A stretch of DNA of 64,000 nucleotides from assembly GCA_022457155.1 (NCBI GenBank), contig JAJGOT010000413.1, positions 230,001-294,000 on the forward strand, given 5' to 3'. A program made the position numbers and the translations under genes. This document shows positions 1 through 11,572 of the stretch, piece by piece (positions within the stretch are counted from its first letter, which is position 1; every line of letters begins with the position of its first letter). The DNA comes from Cladopsammia gracilis (taxonomy: Eukaryota > Cnidaria > Anthozoa > Scleractinia > Dendrophylliidae). The notes below the pieces were generated by a model, which saw only the letters and a list, made by a program, of their open reading frames with translations, was not told where the DNA came from and did not search any database.

Positions 1-832
1 AAATGAAATGAAATGAAAAAAGCTCCTATGGTCTATCTTTACTCTAAACACGTTTGAATTCATTGACCGTAGCAGCCTGTCCAATTCAGTACTCTCTAAG
101 AAAAACCAAAGACAAACTCGTTATTCCTCTGCCCCGCACAAACTGTTTACGAAAAATAGTTTCAGTTACTCAGAGGCCGTTCTTTTGAATAGCCTACTCC
201 TTGAGCTGCGACAGGCAAACTCTTCATGTCTCTTGGAGCGTTCCGGGTTAGCTTTCAGCAATTTTTCTCCTCGGATCACAGTGAAAGTAGCTATTTTAAG
301 CAGTAAAGCAGGTTCCTTAATATAATATTTTGTAGTATACAGAGTATACAGTAGTATTTATAATATACAGTACTATTTTAGTATTGAAAATGATGTACAG
401 TTTAGTTGTATTCTTTTTTCTTTTTTAAATCCTAATGAGTTGACCGTGTCTAAATAAAGTTATTCGTGAATGGATGGATACATAGACGGATAAATGGAAA
501 GATAGAAGGAGGAGGGTAGACTGCGAGAAGTCTCTTATTTTTCTTCTATTTAGTCGAGCGAGCGCGAGGGACGAAGCTGAGAGGAACGAAGGCATCAGCC
601 GAGGAAAAATGAGTCGCCCGCGCGCACATGACTACCTAAAAGAAAATAGACTGCTCACAGGTAAGTCTAGGAGGAAGAAGGAAGGGAGGAAGGAGAGACG
701 GAAGGACGGACGGACGGACGGACGGACAGTTGGATGAATGCTATGAACAGAAGAACGAATAAACGGATGAAAGAAATAAAAGAAAAAATAAATGAATGAA
801 TGAATGAATGAGATATTAGGACATTAACTTAC
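1..832. repeat. 3' flank of first gene, simple repeats
   Basis: AT-rich DNA with several microsatellites: an AAATG run at the extreme left edge, a GGAC/ACGG tetranucleotide run near 700-727, and an ATGA run near 793-812. The only possible coding piece is the candidate terminal exon at 166-290 on the minus strand, described separately. Nothing else is supported. Confidence 0.5.
166..290 (-). CDS. Candidate terminal exon of the first minus-strand gene
   Basis: On the minus strand a pyrimidine-rich stretch ends in AG at 292-291. It is followed by an open frame containing KLLKANPERSKRHEEFACRS and ending in TAA at 168-166. The lysine/arginine-rich sequence looks protein-like. However, its phase does not join the preceding exon (which ends at 833, phase 0) with the strong GTAAGT donor. 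It would need the weaker GTTAAT donor four bases downstream, or an unseen exon between. It may belong to the same gene or be chance. Confidence 0.28.
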
Positions 833-3800
833 AATTTCTGGCAGTTCTCCTTTCTTGCCTTTTGTGTAACATTCATGCACAACTTCACATTTCCCTGTTG
901 TGTTCTGAAAAAAGTTTCTCCAGCCATTGTACTTTTCTACGCAGTCCACAGGCTGACAGTCTTTTCTAGGATCCTGAAAATGAAACCAAACAACCAAACA
1001 TCATCAGCTCAAAGAGAAAACGTTCTCTTTTGTGAGAGAAAGCGTTTTTAGTGGTGCAAGCACAACAATTTTTGGTGTCACTGTTAAGAACTCCGACTCC
1101 GTCGTTAGTGAAAACCAGCCTTTAATGTTCATGTTATATCGCCATAATTGGATAAAAAGATTCTGTAGAGCAAACTGAGAAGCAGTAGTTTGGAGAACAA
1201 GTGCAGGATTGTAAGTATGGAAGTGGATTACCGTTTATCAATTTTGATTTCGTGACATGAGGCGGTCAAGAAATCATGCATGGTTCCCATTCTGGTAGAA
1301 ATTTGAGTTTTTTAGTCGTTATTTCGTCTTTTTAGTTCATATTTCTTTGCGTTCATCACTTTTGGCGGTTTTTCCTTCCTATTTTAAGATATTAAAGCAT
1401 GCTTAATGCAAAGCCGGTCCTGGGGCCCGTTTCTCGAAAGACCCGATAATTACCGGGCCCGGAAAGCTGTTTTATTTTCATTGAAGATCGAGGTTTCAAA
1501 AGTTTTGCAGATAATAGACATAATAGGAGAAAACTATCAGTTAGCAAAACAAAATGAACTAGTTTGTTCGCTAGGACCTGCGCTTTTATTCTTTAGATTT
1601 TGATTTCAATATTTGCTTTCGGGCCCCAAAAGTTACCGGGAGTTTCGAGAAACGGACCCCTGGTCATAATCATGGAAATACGTCTTCATCCGGGACACTG
1701 ATCGTTTAACACTCACCCGATCAACTCCTCGACATTTCCTGTAATTATCCCCTCCAAACCCAACCACTGTAAAAGAAAAAACAATACGGTCAACTCTAGA
1801 CTGATACCTCTGTAACTTGGCTCCTACCGCACTTCATTTACTCATTTTACTGTAAATGGACTTTTTCTAAAATGTGTACCTTTATCTAAGACGTATATTT
1901 ACGTACCGACAGTTAGTTCTAGTCCTACTACACTGAAAGATGTACGTTTTAGAGAGAGTCGATATCAGTCTTATTTTGGTTTGGTTTTTGAGAGGGTTGT
2001 GCTTAGAAGCGAGCAGTTTCAGTTTGCGATATAAAATTCATATCGGTGGACGTTTTACAGACATTGGCTATAATAATGATTATTTTCATAACAGAGAAAC
2101 GATTACTTGTATAAGTTCTGATGACTTCTGACTTCTCGAGGGAGGAAGAGAGAGGATCCTGTGAAACGAAGTTCTACCAAGAGAAAATAATTGGACAGCT
2201 GTCCAATTATAATCTCTTGGTTCTACATAATGAATTTGCCGCGAACGTTCACACTTCAAACTCGACTGAGTAAGTTGGTGAAAAATTCATCTGGCAAGAA
2301 TAAAAACAAGTTCTATTTGTCGCCAAAAGTTTGACAACAAATTTTCCAACTGATGATGTCATCTTCAGTTCACACGCGCCAACGTGAGTTTGCCAACTTA
2401 CGTTTGTCGTGAGACAATGATGTTCTGACAATCCTGTATCAAGAACCTCTAAAAAGTCACAAGAGGGTCACTGAGCCCTCGTATAACCCCTTTTCTATAA
2501 TAAACCCTGGACATTTTTTTTTACAATACACAAAGCTAATAACCAATGTGAAAAGTTTGCTTAAAATAATCATGATAAAATGTACCGTCTAGCCATGATG
2601 TCTTCTTTGGTTCTGTAGTGTTAAACGGAACTTTGTGACGAAGCTGTTTGTCTCCAGTAACAAATGTAAAGTCACAGCTTCCGACTCTGTCCATTGGGTA
2701 CTGCGATAAGAAGAAGGATAACACATGACAATCAGTGAAAATGGAACCTCAGCCACCAGTAGTAAGCTTAAAATTTCAAAACATTCTCAAATTTCTTTTA
2801 TCAAGCTTTTGAAAATCTAACAGTACTTCGGGAAAATATTGCCCAAAAGCTCAAGATTCAAAAGCTTGCACTACATTGCGCAGGTAAAGTGGTACAAGAG
2901 CCACAGGAATCCCATGCACGGCCAGAGATTAACCCGGTTTCTGTAGCATGAAGCAACTAGGATTATTACTATTCCCCCCTGGATGCGATACTAATCCATC
3001 ACAGTTTTACCCGGCATTTTGTCGCCGACACCCATTTATATACACAACAACAACAACAACGTTTATTTGCACTGTAAACTGTAAATTACAGAGCTGTATA
3101 CTGTACATAATATATCATGCGTGGCGAGAGACAATGTGGAGTCAAATTTCTTGTCTAAGGAAACGCACGACGGCCGAGACTGGACATCAAACCACCGACC
3201 TCTAGATCTTACAACCCAACGTGCTAACAACCACACCACTGCTCTCCCACATTTCATGTAAATGTCAAGAAAATCAAACTTACTTTGTTTGGAAATACAT
3301 AACTTATATTCCCTGTTGTCGACGGAGAAAGTGTTATTTCGTTTCCTCCAACAAGTTCCATCGACTGAAGAAAGACAACCAAAGTATTTGTGAATGTACA
3401 AAATGAATAAGCTAACAAATAAAAACAGAAATTCTTGAACTATGGAGGGATATTTGACATCTTAATTTTATTCCAACCTTACAATCCAAGTCGTTTTTGT
3501 CAACTCTCCAGCAACATCTCGGTGTTTTTGGCATTATTGAGAGAGATTTTCTTGCATCGTTTGCAAGGGTTATGTCTGTAGAAACGTGAAATGAAGTGAA
3601 TTTGACTTTGTCGATAAACGAATCGAAGCATGGAATTATGCTTAAGTTTATTTCAGACTTTTGATATTGAAGAATAAAAAATACTTACAGAATTGGATGC
3701 CAAAGCTTTTTGAATTAACTGGCAAGATTCCTGAACGCTGAAATAAAAAGTACAAAATTAAGGGTTTTAAACCCTTTGACACATAGATTAGCTGTTTTTG

Positions 3801-4121
3801 TTGTTGTGTTTTTCGGCGTTTCTTTTCATTAATCAGTTGGTTCTTGGTTGCCGTTGATTTGATAAATATTGCCAGCCGTTCAACAATACCATGACAAAAC
3901 ACTCTCTTTGATTATTTGTACGCTTATGAGCTAAAACGTCCCATATAAACACCGCGCTTAACCAGTCGATAAAGCGATCCGATCGACGAAATTATCAACA
4001 ACACCAAATCGGCATAAACATTTGTCAGCAGAAACGTTTTTGAGCTTACCTCCACGTGAATTTTTCCTGTAACCTCTGCTAGATAGCACCATAAGAGAAG
4101 ACGAAATAGAGTTGTTTCCAT
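833..4121 (-). CDS. Secreted cysteine-containing protein, at least 7 exons, family not recognised
   Basis: I assembled seven exons on the minus strand: 4121-4050, 3737-3689, 3575-3478, 3364-3284, 2700-2586, 1766-1717 and 973-833. Every junction has AG/GT splice sites and consistent phase, giving 202 codons. The first 20 or so residues (METTLFRLLLWCYLAEVTG) read as a signal peptide, so the product should be secreted or extracellular. Conserved-looking segments include PRCCWRVDKNDLDCK in exon 3, a GSCDFTFVTGD segment in exon 5, and a last visible exon with four cysteines (DCQPVDC, KCEVVHEC). N-glycosylation motifs NIS and NTT are present. There is no transmembrane segment beyond the signal peptide. 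I cannot assign a family, and the 3' end is unresolved (candidate terminal exon at 166-290). The protein could be a lineage-restricted cnidarian secreted protein, which is inference. Confidence 0.6.
1129..1400 (+). repeat. Dispersed repeat, family R1 (copy 1)
   Basis: This stretch aligns by eye over about 270 bp with 48628-48915. Shared blocks include AATTGGATAAAAAGATT, GGAAGTGGATTAC, GATTTCGTGACA and a tail ending TTAAGATATTAAAGCATGCT. A short copy lies at 61189-61260 and an inverted partial copy at 53105-53270. It lies in an intron of the first gene. No coding capacity is seen. Confidence 0.6.
1416..1665. mobile_element. MITE with GGGGCCCGTTTCTCGAAA-type terminal inverted repeats
   Basis: The left end at about 1421-1439 (TGGGGCCCGTTTCTCGAAA) is the inverse of the right end at about 1643-1660 (TTTCGAGAAACGGACCCC), with one mismatch. 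The 250-bp body is non-coding. A structurally similar element with related ends lies at 21151-21362. It sits in an intron of the first gene. Confidence 0.6.
2174..2223. repeat. Short near-perfect inverted repeat (hairpin)
   Basis: Two 23-bp arms (about 2176-2198 and 2199-2221) meet with no loop around GGACAGCTGTCC and differ at about two positions. Intronic; possibly the remains of a small palindromic MITE. Confidence 0.55.
2935..3250 (-). mobile_element. tRNA-derived SINE (copy 1)
   Basis: Read on the minus strand from about 3250, the head resembles a tRNA-type RNA polymerase III promoter. It has an A-box-like TGGTTGTTAGCACG and a B-box-like GGTTTGATGTCC, followed by a central domain (CCACATTGTCTCTCGCC), a (GTT)n run, and a conserved 3' block ending CCTAGTTGCTTCATGCTAC. 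Two more copies (22737-22930 and 37270-37525) share the head or the tail. It lies in intron 4 of the first gene, on the same strand as that gene. Confidence 0.65.
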
Positions 4122-4684
4122 TGTACTGGAATTGAGCTTGCCCTAATGAATGATTATTTAATCAAGGGAGCAAATAAAATTCTTTGCTTAAAAACTACCT
4201 TGCGAAAACGACGGCGAAGATGTTTTCAAGTTTTGCGCGTTATCTATTTTGCAGGTCCCGGATTTGACAAGGATTTGACCATATGCATGGTGGGGCCTGG
4301 GAAAGAGACAATTTCTTGAAATTGCTCAAAGTTATCACTAAAATGCTTTTCCCGGTTTATATTTTGAAATTCATTCGGTAAATTGAACACAAACCAAGTA
4401 AAAGCCTTCATTCAGATAGAGGGCTAATGGACAAGCCGACCACGCAGGGCCAAGCTACCGTTACATTCCCCATGTGGCCATGTGACCACAACATGTCCTT
4501 GTTGACACGGCTTGAATTATTTCTAAATGTTTTCTTGCTGTTCTACAATTTTATAAAAACAAGCTGCCTGATTCATCCAAAACTTGGAAGGAGAAAATCC
4601 GTTGGGGGATGTACTTCTGCAAGGAACCGAACAAAATTAAAAACTTTCTCTAACGCCATACTCAAGGCACTATATATTAAATAG

Positions 4685-4930
4685 CTTATCAGCTGCAGCT
4701 GTCACCCTTCCTGGAGGGGAGGAGGATCACCATCTGCAGTTGCCGCCTTTCCGACAGGGGCTCATCAACTGCAGCATCCACCCTTCATACAGGGAAAGTC
4801 TCCAGCTGCAGCCATTGTTGAAAAGTGGGTCCCCATAAGAAGGGGGGGGGGGGGGGGGGCAGCTGCAGCAGCCATCCTTCTTTATTTGAAAAGGGGGTCA
4901 CCTAGTGAGGCAGCTACCCTTCTAATATGT
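4685..4930. repeat. CAGCTGCAG-rich repetitive stretch with a G18 tract
   Basis: Imperfect repetition of a 50-70 bp theme: CAGCTGCAG, then CACCCTTC, then a G-rich run. It includes 18 consecutive G at 4842-4859. It is intergenic between the two leftmost genes. The surrounding 4122-6113 holds no coding region I can support apart from the TIR element listed separately. Confidence 0.45.
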
Positions 4931-5473
4931 GTGGGAGTCCCCAGCAGTGTCAGCTATATATGATAGAAAACAAGTGGGTCCCTATGGTGGGCAGCTGCTT
5001 TGACCTGTTCCCTAATGCAATGGTGGGTGCACCAGCTGGGTACATGACATGGCATATTCGAATTGGGACATTAATTGCATGCGCAGTAAGAATGAGCATA
5101 AACAGTATTGGGCATGTCCCCCAGAAAATGTTTACGATTGTACCCTCTAAAACACCATTTCCAGCATTCCTGATACTCAAAAAGCGTTTGTGAAGTCAAG
5201 AAATAAATTTTATTCTGACCATTATTTTTATGAACCACAAGAAAGAGACATGAAGAGTCAAACAAATTTTAAAAATTTAACCCCTCCCCTGTATCCACCC
5301 CAGGATTTGATTTCATATTTACCATGCTTCAGGGCATGCTGTAGAAATTGGTTTATTGAAAACACAGACTGTTAATAAAATTAGCTTTTGCAAGAAGTGA
5401 TTTCAAAAAAGTAGAAAATAAACATATGCAAACTTCTCACTACAAAAAACCTCTACACTATTTCCAGATAAAA

Positions 5474-5855
5474 ATATTGAGGCTCCATTAGAGGGGGGGG
5501 GGGGGGGGTCTGCATATCCCGTTAATTTTCGAATAAAATATCCCGTATGCCATTAATTTATGGCCTAAATATCCCATTAATATCATGACTTTGTATCCCT
5601 GTAATGTCAATTACTGCTGATTATGTCATTTCCGTGTGACATATCTGTGTACAAGATTATGTAACAAGGTACTTTTTCACTTTAACCAGATATGTTGTTC
5701 TTTTTGAAATGACAATTACATGCAGTTCAGGGTATCAGGGATGGTACACAGTGTCTATAATCCCTAATGTCAAGTTCTTTGGCTCGTCCCGTATCCCTAT
5801 AAATTTTTACCTAAATATCCCGTATCCAAATAACCCCTAATAGAGCCTCAATATT
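5474..5855. mobile_element. 380-bp TIR element with ATATTGAGGCTC ends
   Basis: The left end ATATTGAGGCTCCATTAGAG is mirrored at the right by CTAATAGAGCCTCAATAT. The body repeats the phrase ATATCCCGT/ATATCCCATT several times and carries 15 consecutive G just inside the left end. It is non-coding, so a non-autonomous DNA transposon is the simplest reading. Confidence 0.6.
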
Positions 5856-6113
5856 GCGCTCTGCACTTTTTATAGATCTGGAAAAATGACAATGTTTCCT
5901 TTGACCTAAGACATTTGAATATAGCTTACTATGTAACCTCTGTAAAAATTCCCAATAATGTCAGAAACACGCATATGGGAAGCTTAAATAATGTTATCTT
6001 TAGAGAATTTTTTTTGTCAAATATCTGGTTGATAAAATTTATTAAACTACAAATACCACCTAAAATTTCTGGTAAAAATAGGGCTCAGGTTAATTTATTC
6101 TAATTCATTCAGA

Positions 6114-9100
6114 TTATTGTTGTTGTTGACGATTATACTCTTCTTCTAAAGAACTTGGTTCATTTTGTTGACTGTCCCCTTCTTGGCCTTGGTTCATCTC
6201 TTGATGATCTTGTGTTTCCTCAGAATTCAATGGTTCTTGTTGATCATTTTCCTGTTCCTGTGGTTGCTGGTTTTGTTGTTGGTCTCCCTGTGACTGCTGC
6301 TCATGTTGTTGGTTGTCCTGTGGTTGCTGGTTGTCTTGTTGGTGCTGTTGGTCTTCCTGTGGTTGCTGGTTGTCTTGTTGCTGCTGTTTATCTTCCTGTG
6401 GTTGCTGGTTCTGCTCCTGTTGTGAGTGATCCTGCTGCGCTTGTTGATGTTGATTAAATTCTTGCTCTAGCGATGACTGTTCTACATTTTGCCGCTGCTG
6501 TTCATTTGCTGCATCTTCTGAAGGATGCATTTTGTCCAATTCTGTCATAATTGAGTCTACGTTTGAGTTCATCAGCTCAATAAAATCAATCATACCATCA
6601 TCATTTTTGTCATGTTTACTTAGAAGTTCATCCACAATAGCCTCAGCTTCATGCTCAAGGAACATTTTGCCTCCTTCCTTGAATTCGCCTTTTGTATTGT
6701 CTTCGTCATGAAAATCTGTTAATGCCTGCATCCATTCTAGGCCATCAAGCTTTTGGTTGTCATCATAATCATGAAACTTGAAGAAATAGAATATACCTGT
6801 TTATAAAAAAATCGTAATATAACTGAGTTAACTGAAAAAAGTTACAATGTGAGTGGAAATTTTTTTAAAATTCAGACTGTACATGTATATGGGTGGGTGT
6901 ACAATGTAAGTAAGGTTTTTTACTTCCCCAATCCAACCACCTTGAGAAAATTATTTGGCTTCTTATCCTCTCTTTTCTTGTGCCTGTCCCACTCCAATAG
7001 ACAGGGACTTCAGGACCTCCTGGAAAAGTGTAGCCTGGGGGGGGGGGGGGGGGGGCAGTACCAAGGGTTTACCTTTAGCGTTGTCACCATCAGCAACATC
7101 TTTAAGGTCTTTGTTTTGTTCTGTGTCTCCTGTTTGTTGTCCCAGATGCTTCTGGATATGTCTGTAAAAAATACAGTTTCACCTTGATCAGACAGGCATC
7201 TAAAGAGTCTTAATGTGACTGAGCATTGTTACAAAGGTGGCTTTGCCTAATTCATCAGAGGGAGAGCAGAAAATTAATGTAATAAAATCATATTATAATA
7301 ATAATATTATTAGTTGTATACCCTTGAGATAATTATTACCAGTCCATGCGTTAGCCTCTGTTACTTGCAGATTTAGTAGGTGAAAGGTGTTATAAAATTA
7401 TCCCCCATATATAATCAAGTGATAACAATTTTTTTATACCATATTAACATATTACTAATTAGGGTTTGTCAAATATTGGAACCTTGGGGGCATTTAAATG
7501 AGGGGTGGGGTAAGGGTATTTAAGAGAAAGCTCATTTAATATGACAGGGGGGGGGGGATGAAGATATTGAGGGGGGGCTCCAAAAATTTTTAGACCTCTG
7601 AAAAAATTGTTGGCTAGGAGGGGGACTAGGAGGGGGGTCTGAAATTTTTTTGACTACCAAGGAGGGGGGGGGGGGGGCTCCTAAAAATTTGAACTAGCGA
7701 GGGGGGCTGCTAAAATTTCAAGCTTCGAGTTTCAATATCTCCATCCTCCCCCCTCAGGTTATGTTGCTGTTTATGGGCAAATGTTTTAAGATGTAATTTA
7801 ATGATTAAATAAGTGCCCTCCCCCTTGAATTGTTGCCCCCCTCACACCTCATTCCAAATTTGAAATAAGTACCCCAGGCACTAATTCAAGGATTTACAGT
7901 ATATAGGAAATGTTTATCCATGAACAAGGTACAGTGTAAGTCATAATAAAAACATGTTGTCATATATATGGTTAAGCATTAGAGAGCTTTAGAGTTGAGT
8001 ATGAGGATGACTTTTTAATCTTACACTGCATAAAGCCAGTCACCTCCCCAGAACTGTTGGTTCTTCCTGTTGCTAACCGGAAGGTAAGGATACTCTAGGT
8101 ATAAAATTTGTGTCCAACGTAACAGTTAATGGTTATCTAGAGCATGTGAACTAAGTTTGAAACATCATACTCATACTCAATCGATTGTTCTTGTAGTCTG
8201 ACCTAAAGATCACTGTTAAATTATTTTTTATACATTTTTAGCTTTTTTCTTAAACTAGGACAATTTAACATGTAGAAAGCTACCTTTATACATAGGTCTA
8301 GGATAATTTTAATTTACAATATATCATGTAGTTTAGTATAGTGTCCACAACTAGCTCTAACAGCTAAATACTTGACACTTGAATAATTCAAGTCTTACTT
8401 ACTCACTTACTTATACATGTATTGAGTTGAATTACTACAATAGCAGCAATCAATATCAAAATAAAGTACACCAGGCACAAAAATTGAAATGTTACCTTAA
8501 TCCCTCTCCATCTAAATCCATTCTGTCTGCTAAGTGTGCCAGCAAATGTCTGAAATGAAAAAGGCCTGTTAGGATCAATACAGCAGTGTGCCCTTTAAAT
8601 TAAAGGGGCTAAATCAATTCCTTTAAGTATTCATTTATCACATGACTGTTTCCTACGAAGCCAAAAGATATATTTTAAATCATTATGGAAACCCCAAAAT
8701 AATATAAATAAAGTAAATATATTTGCTATTGATGGCTATGGAAATGGATTTATTTTTCTCAACTTGAGTAATTTGGGCACTTGAGTTATTTAATTTTTCC
8801 CTTGTGTCTTGGAAAAATTACCAAAAATGGATCATGGATTGCCCTTTCTACAAGAATATTTCCCATCTGTGTCAGGTCTTGGAACATTATTTTATTTTAA
8901 TGCACAAGAAAAGGTACTAATGTTACAGTTCTGACACAAAAGTGAGTGCATTTCACAGCATAATACATCAAAAATAGATAACTGACCAAAATCACAAATA
9001 CGTTAATTAAAACCATGAAACATTTTGTTCTTTTAAGATGTGAAATTGATCATGTAAAAAATAAATTGGCTAAAACAGAGCAGACAAGATAATAAGATAG

Positions 9101-11572
9101 ACCACATGTGACAGATGCATGGATTAAGTATATCATTGACCTAGCTAGTAGAGTTGGCCTCGGGAGGGGGGGGGGGTGTACTCCCATATATGAGCTATAT
9201 AGGTATATGCCGCTGGGGGGGGGGGGGTATACTCCCATATATGAGCTATATAGGTATATGCCGCTGTGAAGGGTATGGTTTTCAGGCAGTTTAGTCTGGG
9301 ATAGGGTATAGTAATCAGAGATTTTTGGTCTAGAATAGGGTATCATTTTCCGCGAAACCGATCAGTTGCATTAAGAATTTAGTCTTGACAAGGTTTACTG
9401 GCAAATGGCATTTAAAAATTGGTACGGTGGGCAGTACAGCATTTTTACTGACCCCTGTTAACTAATAACTGTGATAGTGAAAGAGTTTCTGGAAAATAGC
9501 GAGTCTGGAATAGGTCTAGTATAGGGTAGGGTTTTTCAGTGTTAGGTCAAGAATAGGGTTGCAAAATGAAGCTAAAGTGGTCTAGTATAGGTTAAGGGTC
9601 TCAGAGTCAAAGCAGCACACCTCCACCCAAAAATTTGCAGAGTACCCCTCCCCGGGGTTGGCCTATCAACTTAGAAAACTATAAGCATAGGCCCCCAATT
9701 TTTTTTTTTAAAGAAGAAAGGTTGAATTAACTGTACATCCAAAAATGTAGCAGCATGCAATATTAATAGAGACATGCTGTCCAAAGGCCCCTGGGAGGAA
9801 TACTCTCATATATAAGCTATATTGGTATACGCTGCTGTGAAGGGTATGGTTTTCAAGCAGTTTAGTTCGGGATAGGGTATAGAGATTTGGTCTAGAATAG
9901 GGTATCATTTGCTGGGAAACTGATCGTTGGTATGAAGAATTAAGTCTAGAATTAGGAATTTAAACTCGGAAGAGGAATAAAATGTGACGTTGTAAGATAT
10001 TGTTTTAATTAGCGCATATTTGACTGTAATGGTGATACAGTTCTAAAAATTGCAAGTCTGGGATAGGGGGATAGGGTGTAGGGATTTTTGGTGTCTAGTC
10101 TAGTATGGGATTACAAAATCATTGGTCTGGTATAGGTTAAGGGTTTCTGAGTTCCAGTGGCACACCCCCACCAAAAAATACAGAGTACCTCCCCCAGGGC
10201 CAAAGGGAGCCTATTTTTGAATATTATGGCTTCATCTGCACCTAATTGCCATATTTAGATCTGAGAAACCTCACTGAGAGAGAGGGAAAAGTCTCCTTTA
10301 CATAAGTTGTATAGGTATATGCAGCCTGAATGGGTACAGTTTTTGAGCTGCTTTGATCTGAAAATGGGTTTTCTATGACAATTTAGTACCTTGCTAGCAT
10401 GACAGCCCGCTTTGACCTTCAGATTTTTTCTGGGAAGATCAAAGAAAACTCTGCTACCAGGGTATCGTGGTCAATTTAGACCTGCCAGGTCTGAAAAAAG
10501 GTATTGATTTAGGGTCAGGTCTGAAAATGGGAAGAGAAAATTACATACACTTTCATCTGAAAATGGTTTCATGTAGATGTAGATGCAAGAGGTAGGAGAA
10601 CACCCCCACCAAATATATTATTTTGAGTATCCCCCACCCAACACCCCTGGAGCCAAATCAAGCCCATGCTCTTGATCAGCACCTGGGTGGGGGAGGGGGG
10701 GGTACTTCCTAGTAATGGGCTAATGGGGATGTGCCGCTGGATGGGGTCGCATTTTCACGACTGGATTGACTATAATGGGGTTGCATTTTCAATAGAGTTA
10801 CTAGAATGGGGTCGTAAATTGTCGGGATTTTTTGGGGTAAGAAAATTCTGGCAAGTATTTTTTTGGGTAGTTTTAGCTTGTAAATATTTTCGGCTAACAA
10901 ATGTACCAGAAGGTTTGTAGGTGAAGAGTAAAGTCTCCTACATTTAATAAATGTGTCAACTCATTTGAGGATGACCTAGATAAAAGTGTTCTGAACTCAA
11001 GGTAGATGGCTAAACAGAAAGTGACTAAGTTATGCTGATTCCCCCCCCCCCCCCCCCCCCCCCCCCCGGGATCAGCATGACCTGTTTTATTAAATTCTAT
11101 AAGCTTAAATCATTTCAAAACAAGAATGAACAAGTTCAAGTTATAGTTTTGGCCTGGTACAAAGCTTAACAAAATACAGTCAGGCCAAGATCCAGATGTA
11201 TAAAGCTTCAGCAACTCTTTGAATTGATTATAAGCTTAACTTACTGATCATAAAATTTTTAAACAGCACAGCGGTAAGCTTAAATATACTGGGAAAATAT
11301 CTGGCAATGTATTATAAGTCTTAGAAGAAACGAGACTAATGGTATAATAAGCTTATTTAGCCAATAAGCTTAAAACTTAAGCAGCTTACTCACTTCCGTT
11401 CTTGGGACATTTTGTCGTGGAATTGTGGAGTGTCCTCATTCGATTCACCGTGATTTTCCGGAACACTTTCTGCACTAGCCCCTGCGTTAGATGGCGAATG
11501 AATGAAGCCAAATAAAAATAAATAGCAAATCACCGCAACTTCATGGGAAACCATCCTCAAATGTGAATACAC
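6114..11572 (-). CDS. MCFD2/CGREF1-like secreted EF-hand protein with glutamine-rich tail
   Basis: Four minus-strand exons. Exon 1 is 11572-11394 (signal peptide; the second Met at 11554 is the likelier start). Exon 2 is 8549-8496, and exon 3 starts at 7161. Exon 4 is 6776-6114, or starts at 6797. Phases of exons 1-3 agree. Exon 3 ends at 7073 (good donor, but phase 1, which breaks the frame) or at 7062 (weak GTACTG donor, which keeps it), so that junction is unresolved. Two EF-hand loops are clear: DYDDNQKLDGLE and DKNDDGMIDFIE, each with acidic residues at loop positions 1 and 12. A segment HIQKHL before them matches the layout of MCFD2, the secretory-pathway cargo-receptor partner of LMAN1; CGREF1 is the alternative. 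The last roughly 120 residues are Q/D/E-rich (repeated QQPQEDQQ), which MCFD2 lacks. About 331 residues. Confidence 0.72.
7495..7760. repeat. G-rich repetitive stretch in EF-hand gene intron
   Basis: Repeated G-rich phrases (AGGGGGGGCTC, then AAAATTTT), including 14 consecutive G at 7664-7677. It lies in intron 2 of the EF-hand gene. It is non-coding, and the repetition suggests replication slippage. Confidence 0.45.
9140..10920. repeat. Cluster of divergent copies of one repeat (GGGATAGGGTATAG family)
   Basis: At least four degenerate copies (about 9150-9680, 9775-10200, 10240-10650, 10665-10920) share an order of motifs: a G tract, TACTCCCATATATGAGCTATA, GGTATATGCCGCTG, GGGTATGGTTTTCA, GGTCTAGAATAGGGTAT, and a closing C-rich CACACCCCCACC. 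Within the first copy the opening phrase is itself duplicated (9177-9210 and 9229-9265). It lies in intron 1 of the EF-hand gene. Short open frames here are artefacts of the repeat. Confidence 0.6.
11041..11067. repeat. Poly(dC) tract, 27 bases
   Basis: Twenty-seven consecutive C (G on the transcribed EF-hand strand), in intron 1 of the EF-hand gene. It is one of twelve such tracts in the window. Confidence 0.8.

Noticed and set aside
6155..6457. 100-codon valine/glycine-rich plus-strand frame
   Set aside because: It is the antisense shadow of the glutamine-rich tail of the EF-hand gene.
6849..7187. Plus-strand open frames through the G19 tract, and a minus-strand possible extra exon (GPEVPVYWSGTGTRKERIR)
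   Set aside because: The plus frames are antisense to exon 3. The minus-strand segment has splice-like ends but its phase does not join exons 3 and 4, so it is not called.
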